Part shown: piece after piece, positions 20,144 to 29,524 of the stretch
Layout: the number at the start of each line of letters is the position of its first letter
How positions within the stretch are numbered: position 1 is the first letter of the stretch
Assembly (NCBI RefSeq): GCF_001426685.1
Contig: NZ_LMFB01000015.1
Location: 1-64,000, forward strand
Length of the DNA: 64,000 nucleotides
From: Rhizobium sp. Root483D2
Lineage (GTDB): Bacteria; Pseudomonadota; Alphaproteobacteria; Rhizobiales; Rhizobiaceae
Reading direction: 5' to 3'
Notes under the pieces: generated by a model
The model's input: only the letters and a program-made list of their open reading frames with translations
What the model was told of the DNA's origin: nothing
Database searches by the model: none
Program-made: the position numbers and the translations under genes

Positions 20144-21358
20144 ATGATCGATGTGCTGATTGCGGGCGGCGGTTATGTCGGGTTGTCGCTGGCCGTATCC
20201 GTCAAGAAGGCCGCCCCGCATCTGTCCGTGAGCCTGATCGACGGCGCGCCGGAAACCGCCTGGAAAAAGGACGAGCGCGCCTCGGCGATCATCGCGGCGG
20301 CTTCGCAGATGCTCGACGTGCTCGGCGTCTGGAGCGAAATCGAGCCGGAGGCCGAACCGATCCGGCGCATGGTCATTACCGATTCAAAGACCGCCGATCC
20401 GGTCCGCCCGGTCTTCCTGACCTTCGAGGACGAAAAGGTCGAGGGCCGGCCTTTTGCCCATATGGTGCCGAATGTCGCCCTGGTCGGCGCATTGCGCAGG
20501 GCTGCCCTGGAGCTCGGCGTCGAGATCCTGCAATCGACGGCGGCTGCAGGTTTCAAGAGCGGCGATCACTCGGTTTCCATCGACCTTGCGAAGGGCGGGG
20601 CGATCGAAGCGCGGCTGCTGGTGGCCTGCGATGGCGTGCGCTCGAAACTGCGCGATGCCGCCGGCATCAAGACCGTCGATTTCGATTATGGCCAGTCCGG
20701 TATCGTCACGACAGTCGAGCACGAGCGGCCGCATGAGGGCACGGCGGAAGAGCATTTCCTGCCCGCCGGCCCCTTTGCAACGCTGCCGCTCAAGAACAAC
20801 CGTTCCTCGCTGGTCTGGACCGAGCGGACGCGCGATGCCGACCGGCTGATCGCCAGCGACGATCTGGTGTTCGAGGAAGAGCTGGAGCGCCGCTTCGGCC
20901 ATAAACTCGGCACGCTGAAGGTCGTCGGCGGACGCCGCGCCTTTCCGCTGGGGCTGACGCTGGCACGCGATTTCATCGCGCCGCGCTTTGCCCTTGCCGG
21001 CGATGCCGCCCATGGCATTCACCCGATTTCGGGCCAGGGCCTCAATCTCGGCTTCAAGGACGTGGCAGCCCTTGCCGAAACCATCGTCGATGCTGACCGC
21101 CTCGGTCTCGATATCGGTTCGCTCGCCGTGCTCGAACGCTACCAGAGCTGGCGCCGCTTCGACACATTCCGCATGGGGGTCACCACCGACGTGCTGAACC
21201 GGCTGTTTTCCAACGATGTCACACCGGTGCGCGCCCTGCGCGATTTTGGACTGGGGCTCGTCGATCGCATGCCATCGGTCAAATCGTTCTTCATCCGCCA
21301 GGCGTCGGGGCTTGGTGGGCAGACCGAACCGAAGATGCTGGGCGGTCAGGCGATTTGA
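20144..21358 (+). CDS. FAD-dependent ubiquinone-biosynthesis hydroxylase (UbiH/UbiF/COQ6 family)
   Basis: 404 residues. The N-terminal FAD-binding Rossmann motif is GGGYVGLSLAVSVKK; the second FAD motif is FALAGDAAHGIHPISGQGLNLGFKD, the UbiH-family fingerprint. It hydroxylates the quinone ring precursor using NADPH and O2. Which position it modifies (UbiH, UbiF or the alphaproteobacterial UbiL) cannot be told from the sequence alone. GGGAG precedes ATG 20144. It stands alone, followed by a palindromic repeat. Confidence 0.9.
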   Translation: MIDVLIAGGGYVGLSLAVSVKKAAPHLSVSLIDGAPETAWKKDERASAIIAAASQMLDVLGVWSEIEPEAEPIRRMVITDSKTADPVRPVFLTFEDEKVEGRPFAHMVPNVALVGALRRAALELGVEILQSTAAAGFKSGDHSVSIDLAKGGAIEARLLVACDGVRSKLRDAAGIKTVDFDYGQSGIVTTVEHERPHEGTAEEHFLPAGPFATLPLKNNRSSLVWTERTRDADRLIASDDLVFEEELERRFGHKLGTLKVVGGRRAFPLGLTLARDFIAPRFALAGDAAHGIHPISGQGLNLGFKDVAALAETIVDADRLGLDIGSLAVLERYQSWRRFDTFRMGVTTDVLNRLFSNDVTPVRALRDFGLGLVDRMPSVKSFFIRQASGLGGQTEPKMLGGQAI

Positions 21359-21402
21359 ACGGGGTGCCGGTCATCGTCGCATTGTCAGCACGTGTGGAAC
21401 CT

Positions 21403-21531
21403 TACCCCCTCTGTCACTATCGTGACATCTCCCCCTCAAGGGGGGAGATCATTCTTTTTCCTTGTGCCCGAAGCCAATGGTGATCTCCCCCCTTGAGGGG
21501 GAGATGTCGGCGTAGCCGACAGAGGGGGGTG
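21403..21531. repeat. Rhizobial palindromic intergenic repeat, family A (RIME-like), copy 2
   Basis: Same element as at 7105-7242: outer arms built on CCCCCCTCTGTC and inner arms on ATCTCCCCCTCAAGG. It lies between the UbiH-type gene and the Trm112-like gene, where both transcripts end. Confidence 0.8.
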
Positions 21532-21574
21532 TTTCGCCAATCTCACCAGCCTAAGCGGAAGTGAGGAGGTCGCC

Positions 21575-21763
21575 TCAATCCTCGATCTTGCGCGCCTCGG
21601 AAATCAGCATGATCGGGATGCCATCGCGGATCGGGTAGGCAAGTCTTGCCTTTTCCGAAATCAGCTCGTTGTCAGCAGCGTGGTAGCTGAGGCGGCCTTT
21701 GGTCAGCGGGCAGACCAGAAGTTCAAGCAGTTTGGGATCGACCCGGCTGGTCCTGTCTTCCAT
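21575..21763 (-). CDS. Trm112-family small protein
   Basis: 62 residues: [17 protein letters not shown] followed by [15 protein letters not shown] is the Trm112/YcaR signature. Eukaryotic Trm112 activates methyltransferases; bacterial members are small and poorly understood. Only one Cys of the usual zinc site remains. The gene begins nine bases after the LON-domain gene, so they are probably cotranslated. Confidence 0.88.
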   Translation of the reverse strand: MEDRTSRVDPKLLELLVCPLTKGRLSYHAADNELISEKARLAYPIRDGIPIMLISEARKIED

Positions 21764-21772
21764 CTGATCCGC

Positions 21773-22456
21773 CTATTGCAGCATGGTTTCGATGTCGCCG
21801 AAGGTGCGGGCGAGCACGATCTCGGTGATGGCAATCAGCGTTTCGGCGCGGGTCTTGAGATCCGGTGCTTCCAGCAGTGCCTGCTTTTCGGCCGGGCCAT
21901 AGGGCGACATCATCGCCATGGAATTGACGAGCGTCACGTTGCTGGCGCGCTCGACGCTCTCCCAGTCGGCTTCCAGCTTGTTGGCATCGAGATAGGCCTT
22001 GAAGGCGGCCAGCAGCGCATCGCGATCGACCTGCGCCTCGTCATCGGGTTCGGTGAGGTCTGTGGCAAAGGGGACGATTTTGAAGGAACGATAGCCTTTT
22101 TTCGACAGGGGCACCTCGTCGAACAGCCGGAACCGGCAGATGCCGGTAAGCGAGGCAATATAACGGCCGTCTTCCATCTCGGCAAAGGACGTGATCCGGC
22201 CGACGCAGCCGACCTGGCAGAGCGCCTGAACATGCGCTTGGCCCGCCTCGTCGCGAATTTCACCGAAGGAGGGCTGGATCATGCCGATCAGGCGGTTTCC
22301 GGCCAGTGCATCGTCAAACATGGCAAGATAGCGCGGTTCGAAGATATTGAGCGGCAGCTGCGAGCCGGGAAGCAGGAGCACGCCCGTCAGCGGGAATACC
22401 GGAAGCATCTCCGGTAGGTCCTGAGGCCTCAGATAACGTGCGTTACCAACTTGCAT
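21773..22456 (-). CDS. LON peptidase substrate-binding-domain protein
   Basis: 227 residues containing only the N-terminal LON domain (LPVFPLTGVLLLPGSQLPLNIFEPRYLAMFDDAL, then GCVGRITSF). It lacks the AAA and protease domains of Lon. Stand-alone LON proteins are widespread in alphaproteobacteria and their function is unsettled. It is the middle gene of CnoX - LON - Trm112. Confidence 0.9.
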   Translation of the reverse strand: MQVGNARYLRPQDLPEMLPVFPLTGVLLLPGSQLPLNIFEPRYLAMFDDALAGNRLIGMIQPSFGEIRDEAGQAHVQALCQVGCVGRITSFAEMEDGRYIASLTGICRFRLFDEVPLSKKGYRSFKIVPFATDLTEPDDEAQVDRDALLAAFKAYLDANKLEADWESVERASNVTLVNSMAMMSPYGPAEKQALLEAPDLKTRAETLIAITEIVLARTFGDIETMLQ

Positions 22457-22616
22457 GTCTCAATTCACCCCGTCGCTGTCAGCGCTCTTATGACGGCCCA
22501 CTTTGTGATGGCCAGGGGGGCCGTGCCGCTTAAAGACAAGAAATGGGGCGCCAAACTCAAATCTCAAGGGAGATCGTCACCAAGCCGTAACGATAAAGAC
22601 TTCCCTTGAAAAGTGA

Positions 22617-23618
22617 TTATGAAAACAGGATCGAGGACAGTTTGCGGCGTGCCGAAAGGGTTGCAGGATCCATCGGCCCCCAGACGTCGAAGAACTGCAA
22701 CAGCTCGCGCCGCGCGCCATCATCTTCGAACGTGCGGTCGCGCTTCATCACCTTGAGCAAGTGGTCTGCCGCCGCCTCGCGGTGGCCTTCGACATTGCGG
22801 ATCTTGGCAAGCTTGATGCGCGCGCCGTGATCGTCGGGATCGGCAGCGAGGATCTGTTCCAGTGCATCCGGATCGCCGAGCTTGCGCGCTTCCTCGATCT
22901 GGTCGAGCTTTTTCACGACAGCGGCGATGCCGGCATCCTTGGCAAGCTCGTCGCTGAGATCAGACAGAACCTCGCGCGCCTGTTCCACTTCGCCAGCGGT
23001 AACAAGGCAATTGGCAAGCCCCGCAAGCGCCACGGCATTTTCGGGATCGGCCTGCAGCACGGCGCCAAAGAGGCCAGCGGCATTCTCAAGGTCGCCCTGT
23101 TCGGCAAAGGCTTTGGCGTCTGCGAGCGCCGCATCGATCCCCGCCTGCTGGTCATCGATCATCGGGCCGGCAACCTTGTCGATGAATTCGCGGATCTGGC
23201 TTTCGGGAACGGCACCCATGAAACCATCGACCGGCCGGCCGCCGACAAAGGCGATAACGGCCGGGATCGACTGGATGCCGAGCTGGCCCGCAACCGAGGG
23301 ATGATCGTCGATATTCATCTTGACCAGCCGGACGCGGCCCTGGGCTTCGGTCACCACCTTTTCGATCACCGGGGTCAGCTGCTTGCACGGGCCGCACCAG
23401 GGCGCCCAGAAATCGACGAGCACCGGCTGCTCACGGGAGGCTTCCAGCACGTCGCGGGTGAAGTTGGCGGTCGTCGTCTCCTTGATTAGCTCGCCGGCCG
23501 GTGCGGCTGCGGCCGCTGGCGCCGTCACGGGCGTCTGTGCCGGGGCGCCGCCATAGCTCGCCGTTGCCGTCATCTGGTTGCCGTAGGATGCTGCATAGGG
23601 ATTGTCGTTGCCGCTCAT
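22617..23618 (-). CDS. Thioredoxin-TPR co-chaperone (CnoX/YbbN-like)
   Basis: 333 residues. A low-complexity Ala/Pro-rich N-terminus (about 1-45) is followed by a thioredoxin domain with WAPWCGPCKQ (Cys75, Cys78) and a C-terminal TPR region rich in paired Ala helices. E. coli CnoX has lost the first Cys, whereas alphaproteobacterial members keep CxxC and are redox active. It protects proteins from chlorine-type oxidative aggregation and passes them to GroEL or DnaK. Two adjacent ATG codons (23621, 23618) follow GAGGAG. It heads the CnoX - LON - Trm112 cluster. Confidence 0.9.
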   Translation of the reverse strand: MSGNDNPYAASYGNQMTATASYGGAPAQTPVTAPAAAAAPAGELIKETTTANFTRDVLEASREQPVLVDFWAPWCGPCKQLTPVIEKVVTEAQGRVRLVKMNIDDHPSVAGQLGIQSIPAVIAFVGGRPVDGFMGAVPESQIREFIDKVAGPMIDDQQAGIDAALADAKAFAEQGDLENAAGLFGAVLQADPENAVALAGLANCLVTAGEVEQAREVLSDLSDELAKDAGIAAVVKKLDQIEEARKLGDPDALEQILAADPDDHGARIKLAKIRNVEGHREAAADHLLKVMKRDRTFEDDGARRELLQFFDVWGPMDPATLSARRKLSSILFS

Positions 23619-23676
23619 CATGTCTCCTCGCGGACATCCTCGTCCGTCTGACTGTCTTCCCGTCAGAGATCGTATG

Positions 23677-24186
23677 TCAGGACGTCACTTTCAAGACAAG
23701 GGCTTCATGTCCCGTCGCCTCGATAAAGCGCAGGAGGTCCTTTGACTCGATCGATGTCGTCGCATCGTTGGAAAGCGGATGGCAGTTGACGATCTCGTCC
23801 TTCATCAGCTCTTCGTCGATGATGATCTTCACGTTCCGGCCGGTATCATTGATCACACCGAAGGCGGTGACGGCGCCGGGAATGACGCCCAGATATTCCA
23901 TCAGCTTTTCCGGCCGCCCGAACGAAACCTTGCTGGCGCCACCGATGATCGTGTGCACCGTCTTTAAGTCCACGGTGGCGTTTTCCTCGACGGTGAGCAG
24001 GAAATAATTGTCCTTCTTGTCCTTCACGAACAGGTTTTTGGTGTGGCCGCCAGCAATGGCGTCACGCAGCGCCACCGATTCGGCGACGGTGAAAACCGGC
24101 GCGTGCCGCAGGGTCTGATGCGCGATGCCGAGGCTGTCGAGAAACTGGAATAATTCGTCCGGCGTTTTCGGCTGCATTTCACTCAT
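23677..24186 (-). CDS. Prolyl-tRNA editing protein (YbaK/ProX, INS-domain)
   Basis: 169 residues. It has the INS/YbaK editing fold: LGIAHQTLRHAPVFTVAES, then GGHTKNLFVKDKK (catalytic Lys region) and GVIPGAVTAFGVINDTG. It is a free-standing enzyme that removes alanine from mischarged tRNA-Pro. Length and the TKNLF motif fit ProX/PrdX. It lies 58 bases upstream of the cnoX gene on the same strand. Confidence 0.9.
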   Translation of the reverse strand: MSEMQPKTPDELFQFLDSLGIAHQTLRHAPVFTVAESVALRDAIAGGHTKNLFVKDKKDNYFLLTVEENATVDLKTVHTIIGGASKVSFGRPEKLMEYLGVIPGAVTAFGVINDTGRNVKIIIDEELMKDEIVNCHPLSNDATTSIESKDLLRFIEATGHEALVLKVTS

Positions 24187-24439
24187 GACGGCATCCTTCT
24201 GGCTTGAAAATGGCGGTCCTGCTTACGCTGAAGGGCAAAAAATCGCAATCTTCCACAGAAAGCAGGCCGTAAAACGTCTTGTTTTCAGGGGCTTGCGACA
24301 TGCGCATGAATTTTTTTTGGATCGGCCGTCATTTCCCTGTTGCATTTAAAAATCGTCTGGGCCATATAGCCGTCGTCGCAGCAAACAACAACGCAGCGGC
24401 GCCACGGTCCACCGACTACCCCCGGACCGAGGCTGATGA

Positions 24440-24514
24440 GCGGGTGTAGCTCAGGGGTAGAGCACAACCTTGCCAAGGTTGGGGTCGAGCGTTCGAATCG
24501 CTTCACCCGCTCCA
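24440..24514 (+). tRNA. tRNA-Gly (anticodon GCC)
   Basis: A 75-base cloverleaf. The acceptor GCGGGTG pairs with CACCCGC, the D arm carries AGCTCAGGGGTAGAGC, the anticodon loop reads CTTGCCAAG with GCC in the centre, and the T arm contains GTTCGAATC. U is the discriminator, and CCA is encoded at 24512-24514. Confidence 0.97.
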
Positions 24515-24543
24515 TTTTCTTCTAAGATCAGCAGAACTTTGCA

Positions 24544-25125
24544 TTACGCGACGATGAAGTCGTAGCGGCCGAATTTGCCGTCGTCAGTCGGGCTGACATC
24601 GAGCAACAGAGTTTCGTTGAATATCCGGTCGCGCTCGTTGAGCGGCTCGCCCGGAAAGTAGAGTTGCGTCGTCAGCACGCTCCCGCCGGGCCGCTGGACT
24701 TTCAGGTGGTAATGCCGGGTGCGGCCAGGATATAGGCCTGGAACGATCGTCTCGAACCACCATTTCCCTTCAGCATCGGTGAATTGATGTCCGCGGAGTT
24801 TGTAGCCGCTGTTGTCGTAGCGCCCGGTTTCGTCGGCATGCCATAGCTCGATCAGCGCTTTTGAAACGGGGCGGCAGTTCTGGGTCAACACGTACCCGGC
24901 GAGTGTCATCCTTTCACCGTCGGGTGCGTCGTTCGCGAAGTCCTGTTTTTCGGGGCTTTCCATGGAAAAATACGGGCCCTCCGTTTGCCTTTGCGTCAGA
25001 TCGTCATCGTCACTGCACGTTGGTGTCAGCGATAATTGTGCCGGCGCATCGCTTGCCTGAGCTAGTCCCGGCAGCGCAATCGGGGCGGCAGCGAAGCCGA
25101 TCAGGAAATGTCGCCGGGTGGGCAT
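24544..25125 (-). CDS. Exported intradiol ring-cleavage dioxygenase-like protein
   Basis: 193 residues. A twin-arginine signal (TRRHFLIG, then hydrophobic residues to AQAS) suggests folded export. The dioxygenase core shows TEGPYF, ALIELWHADETGRYDNSGY (Tyr ligand region) and RTRHYHLKV with the iron-binding His pair. Classical catechol dioxygenases are cytoplasmic; short exported members of this family act on unknown aromatic substrates. No catabolic genes are adjacent. ATG 25125 starts directly at the Tat leader; ATG 25155 would add ten residues. Confidence 0.85.
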   Translation of the reverse strand: MPTRRHFLIGFAAAPIALPGLAQASDAPAQLSLTPTCSDDDDLTQRQTEGPYFSMESPEKQDFANDAPDGERMTLAGYVLTQNCRPVSKALIELWHADETGRYDNSGYKLRGHQFTDAEGKWWFETIVPGLYPGRTRHYHLKVQRPGGSVLTTQLYFPGEPLNERDRIFNETLLLDVSPTDDGKFGRYDFIVA

Positions 25126-25203
25126 TGCGCTGTATCTCCCGTTTGTGGATATCAAAATCCTTGCGGCTTCATAAGGCGGAAGTGAGGCGATATTCTTGCG
25201 CCT

Positions 25204-25971
25204 TCAACCCCTCCCCACATACGGCATCTGCGTCGCCATTACGGTCATCGTCAGCACGTTTGCGTCGAGCGGCAGTCCCGCCATATAGATGACCGCGTCG
25301 GCCACCAGGTTGGCCGGGATGGTGGGTTCGGGGGCGGTTTCGCCGTTGGCTTGCAGGACGCCGCCGCTCATCTTTGCCGTCATGTCCGTCGAGGCATTGC
25401 CGATATCGATCTGGCCGCAGGCGATGTCAAACAGGCGGCCGTCGAGAGCGGTGGATTTGGTGAGGCCGGCGATCGCATGTTTGGTGGCCGTGTAGGGCGC
25501 CGACATCGGGCGGGGTGTGGAGGCGGAAATCGAGCCATTGTTGATGATCCGGCCGCCGCGCGGTGTCTGCGCCTTCATCAGCTTCATCGCCTGCTGGGTG
25601 CAGAGGAAGGCGCCGGTCAGGTTGGCGCTGACGATGGCGTTCCACTGTTCGAAGGTGATGTCCTCCATCGGCACGGCGGGAAGACCCATGCCGGCATTGT
25701 TGACGAGCAGGTCGAGACGGCCGAAATCCCGGCGGATGGTGGAAAACAATGCGGAGACCGCCTGCGGATCGCCGACATCGGCGGCAAAGGCGTGTGCCGT
25801 GCCGCCTGTCTCAGCGGACAGTTCGTTTGCCGCCCTTTGCAGAACATCAAGGCGGCGTCCGGAAATGACGACCGTATAGGCGTTTTTCAGCAGCGCGAGA
25901 GCAATGGCGCGGCCGATCCCGGTGCCGCCACCCGTGACCAGGGCAATCTTGGATACACTCGCTTCAGCCAT
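25204..25971 (-). CDS. SDR-family oxidoreductase
   Basis: 255 residues of classical short-chain dehydrogenase form. Cofactor motif [10 protein letters not shown] at about 13-22, NNAG near 92-95, and the catalytic Ser ... Tyr-x-x-x-Lys as NGSIS ... YTATK. Glycine-rich motif and downstream residues (SGRR) favour NADP(H). The substrate is unknown. AGGAG precedes ATG 25971, and the open frame extending to 26208 looks non-coding. It runs in the same direction as galM upstream, 145 bases away. Confidence 0.9.
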   Translation of the reverse strand: MAEASVSKIALVTGGGTGIGRAIALALLKNAYTVVISGRRLDVLQRAANELSAETGGTAHAFAADVGDPQAVSALFSTIRRDFGRLDLLVNNAGMGLPAVPMEDITFEQWNAIVSANLTGAFLCTQQAMKLMKAQTPRGGRIINNGSISASTPRPMSAPYTATKHAIAGLTKSTALDGRLFDIACGQIDIGNASTDMTAKMSGGVLQANGETAPEPTIPANLVADAVIYMAGLPLDANVLTMTVMATQMPYVGRG

Positions 25972-26116
25972 GGCCACGTCCTTCTCCTGCCGCATCATCG
26001 GCAGGGACATCAAAACCGGTTTTGCCGCAAAAGCATAGTGGGCTGGTATTTGCATATCGCGGCGTGATGCTGCGACGTGTTGTGCAAGCCTGGACGAAGG
26101 GGGCCGGGAGAGCCAA

Positions 26117-27154
26117 TCAGGTCCGGGTAAAGACGTAATCGGTTTCCTGCCGCAATGTTTCGCCTGGCCGCAGGATGGCTTCTGGAAAATTGGCGTGATT
26201 GACCGCATCCGGCCAGATCTGGGTTTCCAGGCAGAAACCGGCGAAGGGGCCGTACTGGCGGCCTTCGAGGCCGGGTACGGGAATGTTCATCTTGAAGCCG
26301 GTGTAGAATTGCACGCCGGGCTCGGTGGTGCGGACTTCCAGCGAAATGCCGGAATTGATGCTGCGGACCAGAGCGACCGGCTGTTTCCGACCGCGTCTCT
26401 CGGCCAGGCAGAAATTATGGTCGTAGCCGATTTTTTCGCCGTCCAGCTGGCGGCGCAGCGGGGTCATGGCGCGCAGGTCGAAAGCGGTGTTTTCAACGGC
26501 GCGGATTTCGCCGGTCGGCACCTGCAGATCGTTGGTCGGAAGATAGCTGTTGGCGGCAATCATCGCGTCATGACTGAGCGCATCGGCGGTGCCGTCGAGA
26601 TTGAAATAGCTGTGCTGGCAAACATTGCAGATCGTTGCCCGGTCGGTCGTGCTCTCGTAGAGAACATTGAGGACGCCGCCATCGCTGACCGTGTAGGTGC
26701 AGGTGATGGTGCAGTTGCCGGGGTAGCCGGCGCGGCCATCAGGATCGGTGATCTCAAGCACGACGCGGTCCTGCGCCGTCTCGACCAGTCTCCACAGGCG
26801 CTTGGCAATACCGTCGCTGCCGCCGTGCAGGTGTGTCACGCCTTTTTCATTGCATTCCAGCTGATAGGGAACGCCGTCGATGTCAAAGCGTCCACCGCCG
26901 ATGCGGTTGGCATTGCGGCCGGGTGTCGCGCCAAAATAGGGAGAATGGGCGAGATAATCGGAAAAATTCTCAAAGCCAAGTACCAAAGGCGCGGCGTGGC
27001 CGTTCAGGCGCAGGTCCTGGATAACTGCGCCCCAGGTGAGGATATGCGCGGTCAGTCCACCGCCCTTGATCACGATGCGATGCACGGGCTCGCCGGATGG
27101 CATATGGCCGAACACTTCAGTCTCTGTCTGCACGGCTTTTCTTCCTCCACTCAT
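26117..27154 (-). CDS. galM: Aldose 1-epimerase (galactose mutarotase)
   Basis: 345 residues, the usual GalM length. Visible motifs: [27 protein letters not shown] with the catalytic His, GYDHNFCL, and [15 protein letters not shown] with the catalytic Glu. It interconverts alpha and beta anomers of hexoses. No sugar operon surrounds it. Confidence 0.93.
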   Translation of the reverse strand: MSGGRKAVQTETEVFGHMPSGEPVHRIVIKGGGLTAHILTWGAVIQDLRLNGHAAPLVLGFENFSDYLAHSPYFGATPGRNANRIGGGRFDIDGVPYQLECNEKGVTHLHGGSDGIAKRLWRLVETAQDRVVLEITDPDGRAGYPGNCTITCTYTVSDGGVLNVLYESTTDRATICNVCQHSYFNLDGTADALSHDAMIAANSYLPTNDLQVPTGEIRAVENTAFDLRAMTPLRRQLDGEKIGYDHNFCLAERRGRKQPVALVRSINSGISLEVRTTEPGVQFYTGFKMNIPVPGLEGRQYGPFAGFCLETQIWPDAVNHANFPEAILRPGETLRQETDYVFTRT

Positions 27155-27273
27155 CCGGCCGCAAACTGCGTCATTTCGCCGATGTCGGCAACCGAAAAGT
27201 CATACAATTTACGCCGATCCGCCGGCCTTTTCCGTTCCAGCGGTTGCGTGGCCGTGACGACAGCAGATTTGTT

Positions 27274-27726
27274 TCAAAACGTCTTCTGATAGATGATGAA
27301 GGGCGTCTTTTCGGCGATCCGGTCGTAGAGCTTGCGGGCATTGGCATTGAAATCCTGGGTCATCCAGTAGACTTCATCCGCTTTTTGCGCGTTGGCTTTC
27401 GCATAGACAGCCTCGATCAGCGCCCGGCCGATCCCCTGTCCGCGCACATCGGGATCGGCAAACAGGTCCTGCAGGTAGCAGATGGAATTCTCGTGCCAGC
27501 AGGATCTGTGAAAGAGATAATGCGCAAGGCCGACCGGCTTGCCATCGAGAACGGCCAGAAATCCCGCATATTCATGGGCCGCACCCGTCAGCAGCCGTGA
27601 AAAGGTGAGAGCGTAGATCTCCTCCGGCAGGGTGGTTTCGTAAAAGGCGAGATAGGCCTTCCACAGGCGGCGCCAATCCTGTTCGTCGCCGGTCTCGATG
27701 GGCCGGATGATGAGATCTGCGGTCAG
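27274..27726 (-). CDS. GNAT-family N-acetyltransferase, apparently CTG start
   Basis: The minus strand from 27726 to the TGA at 27276-27274 is fully open and encodes about 150 residues of clear GNAT sequence. It begins with [18 protein letters not shown], has the acetyl-CoA loop [11 protein letters not shown] near residue 96, and ends [20 protein letters not shown]. Upstream of the conserved N-terminal region there is no ATG, GTG or TTG before an in-frame stop. The best start is CTG 27726, which overlaps the metA stop as CTGA and has GAAGGA seven bases upstream. Homologues would be expected to use ATGA here. It is translationally coupled to metA. Substrate unknown. Confidence 0.85.
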   Translation of the reverse strand: MTADLIIRPIETGDEQDWRRLWKAYLAFYETTLPEEIYALTFSRLLTGAAHEYAGFLAVLDGKPVGLAHYLFHRSCWHENSICYLQDLFADPDVRGQGIGRALIEAVYAKANAQKADEVYWMTQDFNANARKLYDRIAEKTPFIIYQKTF

Positions 27727-28649
27727 CGTCTGTCCTTCCCGATATCGGCGAGATCAAAGGATGTGGTCTGATAGATATCGTTGATCCAGTTGCCGAACAA
27801 CAGGTGGGCGTGGCTGCGCCAGCGGTTCTGCGGCGTCAGTGTCGGATCATTATGGGGAAAATGGTTGTGCGGCATCTTGATCGGCACGCCGGCATCGACG
27901 TCGCGGAAATATTCGTCCGAGAGCGAGGTCGAATCATATTCGACATGGTTGAAGACATAGAGTCGGTTGCCAGCCTTTTCGTGTACGAAGCAGACGCCCA
28001 TTTCCTCCGATTCCATCAGGATTTCCAGCGCCGGATTTTTCTCGATATCGGCGCGGCGCACCTCGGTCCAGCGCGAGACGGGGATCTGGAAATCATCCGA
28101 GAAGCCACTGAGATAGGGCGAGGACGGGTTGAGATTGTGGTGGCGATAGACGCCGAAAGCCTTTTCCTTCAGCGTATATTTCGGCACGCCATGGAAATGG
28201 TAGATCGCCGCCATCGCGCCCCAGCAGATGTTGAGCGTCGAGTGGACATTGGTATGGGTCCAGTCGAGGATGTCACTCATCTCGTTCCAATAGGTGACGT
28301 CCTCATAATCCAGCGTCTCGACCGGGGCGCCGGTGATGATCAGGCCATCGAACTTGCGGTGCCTCACCTCGTCCCAGGTCTGGTAAAAGGCAAGCAGATG
28401 TTCTTCCGGCGTGTTCTTGGGCTTGTGGCCGCCGAGCCTGATCAGCGAGAACTCGACCTGCAGCGGCGAGGCGCCGACAAGGCGCGCCATCTGCACTTCG
28501 GTCTTGATCTTGTTGGGCATGAGATTGAGCAGGCCGATCTGCAGCGGCCGGATATCCTGACGGATCGCCGCAGTTTCGGTCATCACCCGCACCCCCTCTT
28601 TGACGAGGGTCTCATAGGCGGGCAGCGTATCGGGAATCTTGATCGGCAT
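27723..28649 (-). CDS. metA: Homoserine O-acyltransferase MetA (predicted acetyl-CoA specific)
   Basis: 308 residues starting [11 protein letters not shown], the family start. The catalytic nucleophile Cys142 sits in LNICWGAM. Residue 111 is Glu (TGAPVE); in characterised MetA enzymes Glu111 goes with acetyl-CoA use and Gly111 with succinyl-CoA use. It should therefore make O-acetylhomoserine for methionine synthesis despite the common name succinyltransferase. Regulated by the SAM-II riboswitch and terminator just upstream. The downstream GNAT gene overlaps its stop codon. Confidence 0.95.
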   Translation of the reverse strand: MPIKIPDTLPAYETLVKEGVRVMTETAAIRQDIRPLQIGLLNLMPNKIKTEVQMARLVGASPLQVEFSLIRLGGHKPKNTPEEHLLAFYQTWDEVRHRKFDGLIITGAPVETLDYEDVTYWNEMSDILDWTHTNVHSTLNICWGAMAAIYHFHGVPKYTLKEKAFGVYRHHNLNPSSPYLSGFSDDFQIPVSRWTEVRRADIEKNPALEILMESEEMGVCFVHEKAGNRLYVFNHVEYDSTSLSDEYFRDVDAGVPIKMPHNHFPHNDPTLTPQNRWRSHAHLLFGNWINDIYQTTSFDLADIGKDRR

Positions 28650-28684
28650 GGACAACACTCGGATCTACGAACTCGCGGGGCCGG

Positions 28685-28720
28685 CATAAAAAAACCGGCA
28701 ACGACAGAATCGCTACCGGG
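28685..28720 (-). terminator. Riboswitch-linked intrinsic terminator before metA
   Basis: On the minus strand CCGGTAGCGA pairs with TCGTTGCCGG (two G-U pairs), followed by seven T. It lies between the SAM-II aptamer and the metA start, so SAM binding probably promotes termination here. Confidence 0.85.
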
Positions 28721-28746
28721 CCCGCTTGCTTGCGCTCGCACGGCCC

Positions 28747-28803
28747 TTTAGCAACTTATTTAACGTGGCTGCAAGCCGGCCGGCCAAATCACCACGAGCT
28801 TCC
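28747..28803 (-). promoter_or_regulatory. SAM-II riboswitch of metA
   Basis: Minus-strand sequence contains, in order, CTCGTGGTGATTTG, a GGCCGGC stem side, CTTGCAGCCACGTTAAA and GTTGCTAAA. These are the conserved pseudoknot-forming segments of the SAM-II class, known in front of alphaproteobacterial metA. It represses metA when S-adenosylmethionine is high. Confidence 0.95.
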
Positions 28804-28948
28804 TAGATAGCGCCTGTGCGGCTGCGAATCAATATGCAGTGCTTCTGCGGCAGGTGCGCCGTGCGCTTTTTCACGCTGTTGTGTCCTGCTTTTTTGAAAC
28901 TTGGCCGCTCCTTCATACGTAACCCTCATGATTACAGGAGGATGCGCG

Positions 28949-29380
28949 ATGCCCAGTCTTGCCTATCAGATCAGCCCGGCCGATTTCCGCCAGCGGCGCC
29001 TGTTGCAGGCGACCATCGCCATACTTGCGATGCTGCCGGTTTTTGCAGGACTGGGCGGCGTGGTGATGGGACCGGCATTTCTCGGGGAAAAGACGCCGCC
29101 TGTGGATCTGAGCAGCCATGTGCGGTTCCTCTCCGGGCTTTTCCTCGCCTTTGGAATTGCCTGGTACAGCTGCATTCCCGCAATCGAAACGAAAGCGGCG
29201 CGGATCCGGCTTCTGGCGATCCTGACCTTTGCCGGCGGGCTGGCGAGGCTCGTATCGCTGGTCGCCGATGGCGTGCCTTCGGCGGGGCATCTTCTGGGGC
29301 TCGGCATGGAGCTTGTGGTCGTGCCCTGCCTGGTCTTCTGGCACGGCCGCGTTTCGGCCTTGAGCCAGGGCCGGGGCTGA
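28949..29380 (+). CDS. DUF4345-like small membrane protein
   Basis: 143 residues with about four hydrophobic segments (near residues 18-38, 55-75, 85-105, 115-135). The segment HVRFLSGLFLAFGIAWYSCIPAIE is typical of DUF4345. No function is known. ATG 28949 has a perfect AGGAGG eight bases upstream. It is divergent from metA and converges with the diguanylate cyclase gene. Confidence 0.8.
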   Translation: MPSLAYQISPADFRQRRLLQATIAILAMLPVFAGLGGVVMGPAFLGEKTPPVDLSSHVRFLSGLFLAFGIAWYSCIPAIETKAARIRLLAILTFAGGLARLVSLVADGVPSAGHLLGLGMELVVVPCLVFWHGRVSALSQGRG

Positions 29381-29524
29381 AAAGGTCGCGCGGCGTCCTT
29401 CATCCGAAACGGGTGGAGGCAATTGCCGCAAGCGGCGGGTGGGGCGGTCCTAGGCGTGGCTGGGAGGGCCGTCTCACCCTTTGCCGCATGGTGGAGCTTT
29501 GCCAATTCGTTCCTTTCCGGGAAA

